DNA of 64,000 nt from Symsagittifera roscoffensis (taxonomy: Eukaryota; Xenacoelomorpha; Acoela; Convolutidae), in assembly GCF_963678635.1 (NCBI RefSeq), contig NC_087064.1:23550539-23614538 (forward strand). The letters run 5' to 3'. Below the pieces are notes generated by a model. That model was not told where the DNA came from. It saw only the letters and a list, made by a program, of their open reading frames with translations, and made no database searches. Shown here one piece after another: positions 38,601 to 46,500 of the stretch (position 1 is the first letter of the stretch; each line of letters begins with the position of its first letter). A program made the position numbers and the translations under genes.

Positions 38601-41539
38601 AAGTTCGTCGGTTCCAATTCTCGGTTGGGAGCTGCCATCAGGACACGCCACCCATTCCCCTCTGCGATCAAGATCAAGATCGCGTACACGAATTGCAGAG
38701 CCAGCGGCATGCTCGAGTACCCGGGGGATGTTGTGAACGCCACTTTTGTCTTGGCGCCGAATCTTGAGGCAACATTCTCCTGTACTTCATTAATCGCCGC
38801 GAATAAGGTCTGGATGGCCTCCCAGATCCTCTTTGGCGTAGGTTCACCACCCTTGAGCTGCTCAAGAAATCCCGTTGCGTGCAGATGATCGTTCATCCCC
38901 GCAAACAGCAGTAACTCAGGTTCGCAGGGCATTTCTGACTTTATTGCCACTACCAGGGTCAACATCTGGTTCAGTTCCGCACCCGGCAAGGTGTATATCA
39001 GGGTTTCTGGCCAAAACAACTTGGGAGACGTACCTTCGAAATCTGATCCTGCCACGATCACCACCCTTGCTGCAGCTGGGTCTGCTCTGTCGTAGACCGC
39101 TAAGGTTTTGGCCAGTTGCGCCTGCCCACAGGGTTTCCCATATCGGGGGTCATTGGCCAATTTTGCGCCTTCGTATTCTGCGTCTGGTAACTCCATCTCT
39201 CTTGGGTTCATCAGTTTGTCGACCACTCTCAACTGTGCTGGAGTGGCCACTCTAATTCTGGCAATGCTGGTCCGGTGCTTGGGAGGCTCCACCACCAGTC
39301 CCGGGCTCCCCAAGGACTTGAGAGGTCTGTAATTAATTGGTCCCATCATCGACCTAGTGGGAATTCCACTCAGGTCTGCTGTCTCTGTCAACTTCGCTCT
39401 CGAGAAACGCGTTTCATGAGCCTTCAACCAGTCCACGCACTTGTGCCTCCCCAAGTCTTCATGTGAGACCTGCTCAAGACCCAAAGCCCTCGCTAGCTCC
39501 TGTCTACACTCTAGGTCTTCCAGATCCAGTTCCTTGACCTTCTCCTCATACTTCTGTCTGCTGGTCTCCAGTGGCTTCTCTGACCTCTTTTTCTCCGCAA
39601 CCACCACTGAGGACATTACCGATTTCTGGGGAGTTGCTGATGTCACTTCATCAGCTTCCATGGGCGTGGTGCTCGGCAACTTGGCCCGGCTATTCCTCTC
39701 ACTATCTCTAGAATCGGCCCTCTCGCCCAAGCGACTCGACAAAGATCTCGGGTTGAAGAAGGGTGGGTTTGGGGGTGGCCCGAACGTGACCTGTGCTGTT
39801 TCCAGCAAATCCGTCTCTAGCGCGCATATATGCTTTTGAAAGACGTCGTTCAACCATTCCACCCCTCTGGGCCTGTCAAAGTGAATGCCATCCGCAGATG
39901 CATTGTCAGGGAAAGAGGTTAATTCCATTTGCTCAGCCACGTCCAGTAGCCTAAGGGGAAGGACACTCCTCTGATGAATCTTCCTGATTGTTTCGTTCAG
40001 GCTGCGCACCTTCGTATTCATCTCTACCGCATGTTGATCCGCTCCCATGTTGTAGGGAACAGTACACACCGTGAGAATGGACGGGTCCATTTGGATCCGT
40101 ATCTCCTCGAGAATGCAGCTCATCTTTTCATGCAGCCTTGTCACCTTCCTCGCTTCCCCCCTTGACACATCATTCGTCCCGACCATCAGGGTGACTGTGT
40201 ACACGCTCACCATCCCTAGCATCTCAAGAGTCGCTAACATCTGCGGCGTTGCGGCTCCGGCGAAGCTCAAGATTCCCGTTTGCCAATGGGATTGGATCCG
40301 GGTCAGCACCCGCAGCAAGCTGTCTCCAATAATCAAGTGAACCGAGCCTTCAGGCACTCGAGGATACGTGAAGTACTCCACCCAAGTCGCATCGTGGAAG
40401 CAATCTCTTCTCTCTCTCTGCGCCGGATTCCAGTCTATACGATTGTGCTTGCGATATCTCCCATCCGTATTCTTCTTGTAGCTCGAGATCATCACACTCC
40501 TGACAGGCTGTTCCCCCCAAGTCGAGGGTAAATCCACTCTTACCGGACTCTCGAGATTCCTCAGCTGTAACCTCTCCTGCAACTCTTTCAGCCGTGACGA
40601 GCCGCCACTACTACCTGGGGTCGAACTCGGTGTGTATCCAGGCAGCGCGACGTCCATCAATGGTCGTATTACTTGAGTCTCCATTCCACGCAGGGAGGAC
40701 GTTGATTCGGGTGGTATCCATACCTCCAGCCCCTCATTCATATGTTCTTGCGCCGCACGATCGAGGTTGAATCGTCCCTTTGACCTAGGAGCTTCGTCCA
40801 CCTCCATGCGTGACTCTGGCCTTGAGACAGTCACTACCCGCTCTTTGGGCCTAGCCCCTTTTTGCATATCGAGCTCGCGCTGTTGTTGCTGGATCCTCTC
40901 AAGTTTTGCTTGGTCTCTCTCGAGAGCCTGCTTCAGCTGCTCACAATTAGCGGCATTCTCCCGCACCCTTTCTGCCTGCAGCCGTTCCGCCTTCATTATG
41001 TCCAATTCTCTCCGCGCTTGATCCCTCTCGAGCACCGCTTGATCCCGGTCGAGGTTAGCCTTATTCTTCTCCCGCTGGGTTCTCTCGAGTTCTTTTTTCA
41101 TGGCACTGACGTCCGGATAAGCCTCCCCCGTCTGCTGTGCCCGTGACATCGACGGTACTTTACTCGTACTCTGGCTCGCAGGCCTGACTGATGGTCTGGC
41201 CGGCAGTGGGAATTCCCCCGCGCCATACTCTGTGTTGTTGTTTAGACCAGGGTTCCTCGCCAAATCGAACCCCCTTATCGCTCCATCCACGTTCCAGGAC
41301 AGCCATCTGGTCTGTGCTTGATCGGACACCCCTTCAGTGGTGTAGCCTACCATCAAGACCGCCTCCGTCGCAGACTCTCGACACTCGCCCTCATCCTCCA
41401 ATTGTAGGATGGCGTTCAGCATCACTGCCATTCTCTCGTTCACTTGAGTGTAATCCAGATCTCTCAGCCGTCTGTACAGTTCGTCAAGTGTGGGCTTTTT
41501 CAGAGCCGATGGCATGGACTTCCAGTATCGATCGGCCAT
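32696..41539 (-). CDS. Giant ORF2: coiled coil, SGNH hydrolase and unknown domains (2,947 aa)
   Basis: A single uninterrupted frame. Residues 1-110 form a helical N terminus; about 130-245 is a charged coiled coil. An SGNH/GDSL hydrolase spans about 400-575, with GDSL near 405, a Gly-rich FAGAA, GTND near 453 and DGIHFD with Asp550 and His553, so all catalytic blocks are present. At about 825-1020 is a second stretch with SGNH-like topology but altered motifs (VAGSDF, FAGMNDHLH, TSPGY, APNRE). Residues 1020-1620 and 2050-2400 match copy 1 but no family I know. About 1650-1950 is acidic and disordered, with a basic SRKRKRD near 1908. CLDSTC...HICDGRLC near 2418-2436 is zinc-finger-like. A CHC-rich domain (PCHCLAQ) lies near 2685. 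I see no signal peptide or membrane segment, so it is not a typical Env. The start is the first ATG and matches that of copy 1. Its role in the element is unknown. Confidence 0.9.
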   Translation of the reverse strand: MADRYWKSMPSALKKPTLDELYRRLRDLDYTQVNERMAVMLNAILQLEDEGECRESATEAVLMVGYTTEGVSDQAQTRWLSWNVDGAIRGFDLARNPGLNNNTEYGAGEFPLPARPSVRPASQSTSKVPSMSRAQQTGEAYPDVSAMKKELERTQREKNKANLDRDQAVLERDQARRELDIMKAERLQAERVRENAANCEQLKQALERDQAKLERIQQQQRELDMQKGARPKERVVTVSRPESRMEVDEAPRSKGRFNLDRAAQEHMNEGLEVWIPPESTSSLRGMETQVIRPLMDVALPGYTPSSTPGSSGGSSRLKELQERLQLRNLESPVRVDLPSTWGEQPVRSVMISSYKKNTDGRYRKHNRIDWNPAQRERRDCFHDATWVEYFTYPRVPEGSVHLIIGDSLLRVLTRIQSHWQTGILSFAGAATPQMLATLEMLGMVSVYTVTLMVGTNDVSRGEARKVTRLHEKMSCILEEIRIQMDPSILTVCTVPYNMGADQHAVEMNTKVRSLNETIRKIHQRSVLPLRLLDVAEQMELTSFPDNASADGIHFDRPRGVEWLNDVFQKHICALETDLLETAQVTFGPPPNPPFFNPRSLSSRLGERADSRDSERNSRAKLPSTTPMEADEVTSATPQKSVMSSVVVAEKKRSEKPLETSRQKYEEKVKELDLEDLECRQELARALGLEQVSHEDLGRHKCVDWLKAHETRFSRAKLTETADLSGIPTRSMMGPINYRPLKSLGSPGLVVEPPKHRTSIARIRVATPAQLRVVDKLMNPREMELPDAEYEGAKLANDPRYGKPCGQAQLAKTLAVYDRADPAAARVVIVAGSDFEGTSPKLFWPETLIYTLPGAELNQMLTLVVAIKSEMPCEPELLLFAGMNDHLHATGFLEQLKGGEPTPKRIWEAIQTLFAAINEVQENVASRFGAKTKVAFTTSPGYSSMPLALQFVYAILILIAEGNGWRVLMAAPNRELEPTNLRLCKSELAAAWADVSHALRGFHELADILIVLDEVLLLEISNFARQLKLSPILRDDHPVIIHLTASLWFRDMELTITSSTSRSRGPNNERQNVATSEKQLESMGNRLAQEGGRWPFLSPRLENATRKTREDAPPLVKQIWEFLEEQLGKAEEKGMTVGRFVTAANEVTIGGFWREHAWGELKTRRDHEILEFLSPCWGREFLTEVYSAKETIFDAFIQEMLNMPISLLLALYLVYPRYLFNMGPAYMFSRGVDTLRIDGYLTLVLLTHGELASFHRLMRYGEPLAMGRTHSSIETYSYKCAAGLRTLLVQYLLMQNRHLTGEEKSPKTREEWRKVNGGMPLLTDLCLAMRSDPMGIIRGLGEVVTCIYGPAVTFAFPDPLVTAYRYSVTHVSLISVLDGTTLNWCQQEVLRAQMSNTVLFGKVKDPELIVYSFRGQMQCRMGGKREGPIETYPKFWNLNPLAANGQEILRIPAWTKSFELVKKELEAILEREALPTSIPEFPIVRRMTLGMNSSLVVPSSYARTTTEERQKEFTDGWDPLFIGYTAAIYFHTSDVKINSWTTQAKKIRGSMPPKFDVQDTLRVLKRAGLENQRPVWDDGRMIVEEGHVALKADAMLFATRKYRAPYGLELMERNREGKKLDAAGPLYVALTKSEATSSATPSPLPVDIPGDKKSGTVADRFKKIFERREAESGDESMDETLSEAGEDMEVGNTPEQKPTEVEFTAQELLKDLSEENWADTPTPPLTSSPRKYPEMSLTSENPNMGMIFLSTERREKNTFEGNRDAFLGTLDGDAWQKFLSEFNREVDEDTTLDNFKEELWDTVVKFGEPVLVGTGLEEKARVELLNKMVELRKSRKTREDKCKDSSTPKQKTDNKIIKCTRGDKVGTSNMIKSTNILKARAGGRQELAGEKEVESVMIPMTPPSKDVKSRKRKRDVEGMGSPSADAVSEKDLRETAPMVLARWKTAAYKSSYEPRKLLDIEKEIENPTSSVTEEDIKPQRIKMKRGSTSGQTWEVDVGKEWVSSEHHAVGKQVTSDPLEKSKTRNTSRPWWIALETLKEMEGCLKKLNSGVARKRYSWATQQKAEVNKIELANQLKRSWQNLLKDHFEEAMRTSSSAPPLMANPFIRTAGQLMFAWSLLGIELETLTSYDKLKLGGKNLEIYRMLMQHVAKDNSGLSLARRKDATCFLRWTMSMMTDSTILACHQKAVASKTLERRVSTVILNVYQSTGIEREDGSRQSLENHRKLDEIRRFYNKKFEEEHDVHRNLASSGEYLKLNRKGEYQYVSGVMGMAYNPFLDLEAGGANRNYEVAELLKFWTEKIVEIDVVERERPSLGLVLEGMPGVISVPRSSKRVELKMGDGSGVLITNLGVVWKLLRPSWCPHPHASMIEEVTERVRLAPTEDEDLAILSIVHKLILPQVKESSEVTSGTEPVRRMEPGSCLDSTCSNGEHICDGRLCVRIQSFQKEDLTTWFEDITEREKSEVQIVAECYARTTVNLATALGFFSRMCSLQSLERLESEHHLVTALSVESWPGVLQVNQKHIKSWKIGLEAEMGFPMSEAYGLPLNAKSLVGSVLANLCGSHYPLHMAMVEVSSQRVMIDKAFSVPKCVRLARMSHHSHKLLRKIRGAVPKEQRDDLSEIWGEELLGLESENASDHGKQNVVGKPAVGASSSEEVDVVHEKMMELEPLLEASGERNLRSIDLTHGDCPCHCLAQTVWYPDHANLCLIWDVEEIKSLGLPEYRQKVTILVVSTMLALRWIEENIAKYRESRAPTAESIYAIDYSRRLELFETACKVFAIPVQVRHIWSRLRFFPWFRATLTSWLYAVTKNHMRKHQKEYRQFQAEIGPDAFKRPLLTHRNAITAGWKRVGRISRDNSRARETILEEDLARNVSLSLHNSFCLNRESKVKGLPSQLKRLQEQREWMRAYEQLKAWEEIVISSDDEEALLEQITVPRTPVSGTSKAKNMR

Positions 41540-42011
41540 TTCTGTGACTTCGATTGACTCTTTGAGTATTAGTACTTGAGTTTTACCTGAGCAACTTGAG
41601 TTTTACCTGAGCAACTTGAGTTTTACCTGAGCAACTTGAGTTTTACCTGAGCAACTTGAGTTTTCTTGAGATGTCGTTCTCTTCTTTTGATTAAGATGAG
41701 TAGTCAATTTGAGATCAACAAATCAATCTGAAAATAACACCCGATATTTAGACCGACAAGCTATGTTCCTAACCAGAAAGCCCCATTACTTTTATGATTA
41801 AAAACCCTCCCCTTTTCGCCCTACTAAAATGATTCAATTTAAATTTTCTAAAAAAACATGCAGACACATTTTATGTTTTAGCACCATCATTCATTTAAAA
41901 TGATAATTGTCATGCCAATCACATCTTAAGATCCCCTTACCTGCGCCGCACCCCAGTACCTAACTCAAGACTCCTCCCTCACACCCGACTCGATACCTCC
42001 ATGTACCCGAC
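41540..42011 (-). promoter_or_regulatory. Copy 2 pol-ORF2 spacer with 20-bp tandem repeats
   Basis: The unit ACTTGAGTTTTACCTGAGCA on the + strand is repeated about four to five times at 41,575-41,665, 30-120 bases upstream of the ORF2 start. Each unit contains CTTGAG. Further upstream in element orientation a TTTTTTTAG tract near 41,855 could be a splice acceptor. Both could serve ORF2 expression; this is inference. No gene is seen. Confidence 0.5.
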
Positions 42012-43478
42012 TCAGGCGATGCTCAAGTAGTACTTCTTGTGAAGATGCACCATTATCTCGGTTTCTGCAAAGACCACATGTAGGATAGCATACAATTCCC
42101 TCGAGCTCAGTTTGCCCCTGTTTGGGTCGTACACCGGCATCGAGACCTCCACTATTCCTCTTTCAATCATGAAGTCACGTAGTCTTGTCAGTGCCAATAT
42201 CACGTGTTCGGGATCAATTGTGTTTCTGTCGTTGACTCTCGTTACTAGGAAGCAGAGGTATTTGCCCGGGACTTGTGCCACTGACGGTGGAAGCGCTGCT
42301 ATGCCTCCCAGTCCTGGCCTCTGTCTGAACAGAAACTCTACGTTCTGGTACTCTCTTTTGAAGTCAGCCTCCAATCTTGATTTGAAACTCATGTCCGCCG
42401 TGATGCAGATCGCGCTGGTCCTGTTTGACAGGATGAAGTCGCTATCCGTTATCATGATGTTCTCTGAGTATTCATTGGGTATTTCGAATTTCGTTTTGAA
42501 ATTCCTTCCTATGGTAGGCTCTGGTTCTTCTTCCTCCAGTTCCAATCCGCTTGTTTCCCTCACTTCCTTGAGCTTCTTTATCATCAAATTTTCGGTGTGG
42601 GTAAGTCCTACCCCCACTCCCCGGACAAAAATATTTATCGACGTCCCCGTCGATGTCGTCGGGTCTGAATTGTCTTCAGGGATGTCCAGTGGCCTGTCTG
42701 TTGCTGTCCATCCGAAAAGAGGCTCCGCTGTCTTCATGTACTTTGCTGCTGATACATCGACTTGCTGCATGCTTTGTCCTTCGTGACCCTCGTCTTTGAC
42801 ATCACGCATCCACTCTAGAATCCTCAAGTTCGTATTCTCCCTCCTTTCTATTTCACCCTGCTCGAGATCCGTCTCCACTTCTGGCGTCGAGTAATCATCC
42901 TGCGGATAATGTCCACCATCGTCAATGACCTGCCATTCCTCTCCAGCTTCCAGTTCGCCTACGCCTAGTAGTTCCTCGCTTAACTTTTCTGGCTGTATCT
43001 TATCGATCAAGAAGTCATCCCCGTACCTATTGTACCTCATGCCTGTGCGTTTACGATTGCCCGTCCTGGTTTCCGGTGGTGTTGGTCGATCCGGTTCCAT
43101 CCACTTCGGTACCTCGTTTTGCTCTGGGTCGTTCCAGTCTTCTTCTACAAATGAACCTGCATCCGACTCCACTTCTATCTTTTCGTTGTCGTCCAAGCTC
43201 AAGTTCTCATTACCATCATTTTTCTCTCTGGTGCCTTTCTCATTCACTTCGCACGCTGGTTCCACCACCAGGTAGTCAAGACCCTCCATGTCTTTCGGCA
43301 GGCACCAATCCTCCGGGGACGGAACGTGAGGTTTCAGATTTTCGTAATGTGCTGCTCGCCCTGTACTCAAGCGATAGAACCTTCCTTGTTGATGTACTTC
43401 CGTAATCATGAACGGTCCTCCCATTTCTTGAGTAGTTTCTTTGTTCCCTTGGGCGGTATGACGTTTTGAAATACCCAC
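42012..43478 (-). CDS. Copy 2 pol C terminus: GPF-type module, acidic linker and macro-domain-like region
   Basis: This frame has the same phase as the upstream gag-pol frame but is separated from it by two small frameshifts; in copy 1 the two are fused. The true product starts inside pol, not at this frame's first ATG; real homology starts at GPFMITEVH. An acidic linker follows, then from about residue 335 to the C terminus a macro-like domain: DFILSNRTSAICITADMSF, GLGGIAAL, YLCFLVTR and RLRDFMIERGIVEVSMPVYD. These correspond to the macro-domain N-terminal core, Gly loop, central strand and last helix-strand unit. Macro domains bind or hydrolyse ADP-ribose conjugates. The usual GCGLDGL-like loop is replaced by YDPNRGKL, so catalysis is uncertain. 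It ends 473 bases before ORF2. Confidence 0.8.
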   Translation of the reverse strand: MGISKRHTAQGNKETTQEMGGPFMITEVHQQGRFYRLSTGRAAHYENLKPHVPSPEDWCLPKDMEGLDYLVVEPACEVNEKGTREKNDGNENLSLDDNEKIEVESDAGSFVEEDWNDPEQNEVPKWMEPDRPTPPETRTGNRKRTGMRYNRYGDDFLIDKIQPEKLSEELLGVGELEAGEEWQVIDDGGHYPQDDYSTPEVETDLEQGEIERRENTNLRILEWMRDVKDEGHEGQSMQQVDVSAAKYMKTAEPLFGWTATDRPLDIPEDNSDPTTSTGTSINIFVRGVGVGLTHTENLMIKKLKEVRETSGLELEEEEPEPTIGRNFKTKFEIPNEYSENIMITDSDFILSNRTSAICITADMSFKSRLEADFKREYQNVEFLFRQRPGLGGIAALPPSVAQVPGKYLCFLVTRVNDRNTIDPEHVILALTRLRDFMIERGIVEVSMPVYDPNRGKLSSRELYAILHVVFAETEIMVHLHKKYYLSIA

Positions 43479-43523
43479 ACGTATTGGCCCACTTCGTATG
43501 GCTTTGCTCTCAGTATCTTTTCG

Positions 43524-46500
43524 TCATATTTCTTGCGTTGCCTCGTTTGCGCTTGTGCCGTGTTTCTCCGACATAGCTCGTTCAGCTCTTGTTGTCTTTT
43601 GATCGCTTCCTTCACGTATGCTTGAGGCGACGTCCTCTTCCCCTCGTACTCCGGATAGAAGAATCAGAGGCATTGCCCTTTCCCTGCCCGTCAACATCAT
43701 GAAAGGGCTGATACCCGTTGTAGAGTGCTGGGTACTATTGTAGGCTCCTACTACCTGTGGCAGGTATTTGTCCCAGTCCGTCATGTACCTTGAGCAGTAC
43801 ACCCTGAGCATGTTGACTAGTGTCCTGTTCTGTCTTTCTACCAACCCATTGGTCTGTGGATGATAGGTCGTCGAGTGTGCTTGAGCAATGTGTGACCTCT
43901 TCATCAATTCTTTTGTTAAGTCCCCCACAAAAGCCTTGCCGTTGTCTGACTGGAAAGTCATTGGGCAACCATACCGCGATATCCAATGCGTTATCAGGTG
44001 ATCACATGTTTCCTCTGCTGAGGCTGTCTGGCACGGAACTGCTTCCGCCAACTTGGTGAAGTGATCTATTATAACTAGTATTTGGTTATAACCCGATTCC
44101 GTCATGCAGATTTTCTGATGGTCTATCTGCACCACTTCATTGAATTCCGAACTCTCGACAGACTTGAGGGGAAACTTCATCTTCCTTGGGTCTTTTACTT
44201 GAAGGCATGCTAGGCAGGCATTCACCCATCTCTCGCAAGCTTTTCTCATTCCCGGCCAGTCAAACCTGTGAAGTATCCTTTGTTGTACTTTATCTATCCC
44301 CTGATGGCCCATTTGGTCGTGTGATCTGAAGAGCACTTCCGTTTGGTACAGTTGTGGTAGTATGATGAGGTTGTGTTTGTGTAATATCTTTTCCTCATCT
44401 CTTCTCTTGCACGCTACCACCCCTTCCGCTGTGTGGTAAAGTAAGTCTCTCTTTTCTTTGTAGAACTGGCTCAAGATCTTGTAGCTGTCTTCCTCAAGTT
44501 CCCCCTTCTCCTTGACTCCAGAATGGATCCATTTGGAGAGGTTACTTGTCATTTTGTCATTCTTCTGGGCCCTTATTAGGTCAGACAGTCTATATCTCGC
44601 CTTAACGTGCTCCTTTAACGCCATGATCTGTCCATTCATCTCACCAGGATTGTGGATGTCATCGCTCAGTTTCACACATATTATCCTTTTCATGATCTTC
44701 ATGTCGTCCTCTGGTACCAGATTCGTTCTGACGTTTGAGTTGCACGATAGTTCCCTAAGAGGCTTTCTTGAAACTGCTATTTTCTCGAGCTCTGTTCCAC
44801 CTCGTACCTCTTGCATTTCCAGATTGTACGTTCCTGAAGATGGATCTGTCTGTAATTCCCTGTCGTGCTGTCTCATCTTCTCTTCCGCCAGTATCATGCA
44901 TAGACTGTCTTGATCCTCACTGCTCTCGTCCGAGTCTTCATCCCATTCTTTACGCTCCCCGGACAATTTTCCTTCTCCGGTTTCGTCTTCTTCCATGAAT
45001 CTGGACCACTCCCCGGACTCTTGATCTAATCCCAGGTGTTCAATTTCTTCTCTGAATGTCACTTTCTTATCCCTGACTTTTGTTTGCTCCAGAATTTTTT
45101 CGGGGATTTTCTCAACTAGTGATCGCACAACTTCCTTGCTATCAGTGGTGATTCCTTTTGAGATGTCAGTATTGTTCACTGTTTTTTCTCTCCGAAGTAT
45201 GGTTAGTTCCGGTGCCTCCTGACTTTTCCCTTGGATCACGGGTTTGTCATCCGATAGTTTCTCAAGCAACCTCATTAAGTCTTCATCTATTTGGACTGTT
45301 CCCTCCTCTACCTGGGTGAGATCGTGACCTTTTGCCTTGAGTGTTTCCCTCACGATTTTGGACTTGAGCATTATTCCTACCGGAATCCCTCTGCTTTTCT
45401 TCAAGATGGTCTTTTCAAGAGACTCTTTTGGCAATTCGGGATGATCTTCAATCGGTTTACCTGATTTGTCCAGCCATCTCGTGAGTGGAAGACTGTCGTA
45501 TGTTTCTTTGTCCATAAAGGAGAAACCATCTTTGATCTCAGGTCTGTCCGCCTCTCTTTGTTCTTGTCTCTCGTAGAACTCCGTCTTCTTGCTCAAGCTG
45601 TCGGCATTTTGATGTTTGTCTCGCGTTCTATGTTCAATTATCATGTTGTATCCGTCCAAGCGAACTATCCATCTCCCAATGTAGCTCTGGTCCATTGAGT
45701 ACGTTTTCAGCCAGCTTAATGCTCGGTTATCTACTCGCAGTTTGAAAGGTTCACTGCCTAGGTACGCTCTGTATTTCTCGACAAAGGTGACCACTGCGAA
45801 CATCTCTGCTTTCGGTGCTCCGTACTTCATTTCTGTGTCACTTAGGACTTTGCTCCCGTATGCTATTGGTCTCAAGACTGTCTTCCCATTCCATTCTTGT
45901 TCTTGTTGGAGAACCCCAGAAATCGCGACTACCGACGCATCTGTGTCCAGCACGTACATCCCCTTCTCAGTCGGCATACCCAGTACTGGTGCCTCACATA
46001 GCTCTTTCTTTATTCTCTGGAATGACTCTTCTGCTGCGTTGTTCCACGTGAACTTCTTGCCCTTGTGTCTCATTAATTGTTGCATCGGGTATACCTTGTC
46101 CGCGTAGCCTTTGATGAACTCCCTGTAATAGTTAGCGAAGCCCAGGAAGCTCATCAACTGGTGCTCTGTCTTCGGTGATTTCCAGGTTAGGACTGCTTCC
46201 ACGGCGTCTGGGTCAGGTCTGATGCCGTGCTTGTCTACCATCCTGCCCAAATATTTTATTGAGTCCTTGAGTATTTCACACTTTGATGGTTTGCACTTCA
46301 GCCCCGATCTTTTCATGCACGCGAACACCTCATCAAGTCTCTCAATGTGGTCTTCTAGTGTTGGCGTTGCTATTACCACGTCGTCCACATAGCACATTAC
46401 CAGGTTGCCGTACTTCTTCGTCACGCCTATCAGCGCGTGTGCCATCAGCCGTTGAAACGTGGCTGTGGCATTGCAGAGTCCAAACGGCATCCGTTTCCAT

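Noticed and set aside
32696-41539. ORF2 as an Env glycoprotein (endogenous retrovirus)
   Set aside because: No signal peptide, furin-like site or transmembrane helix is apparent, and its domains are hydrolase-like.
43406-43615. A separate 69-codon gene
   Set aside because: It is the middle piece of the integrase C terminus between the two frameshifts of copy 2, matching copy 1 residue for residue in order.
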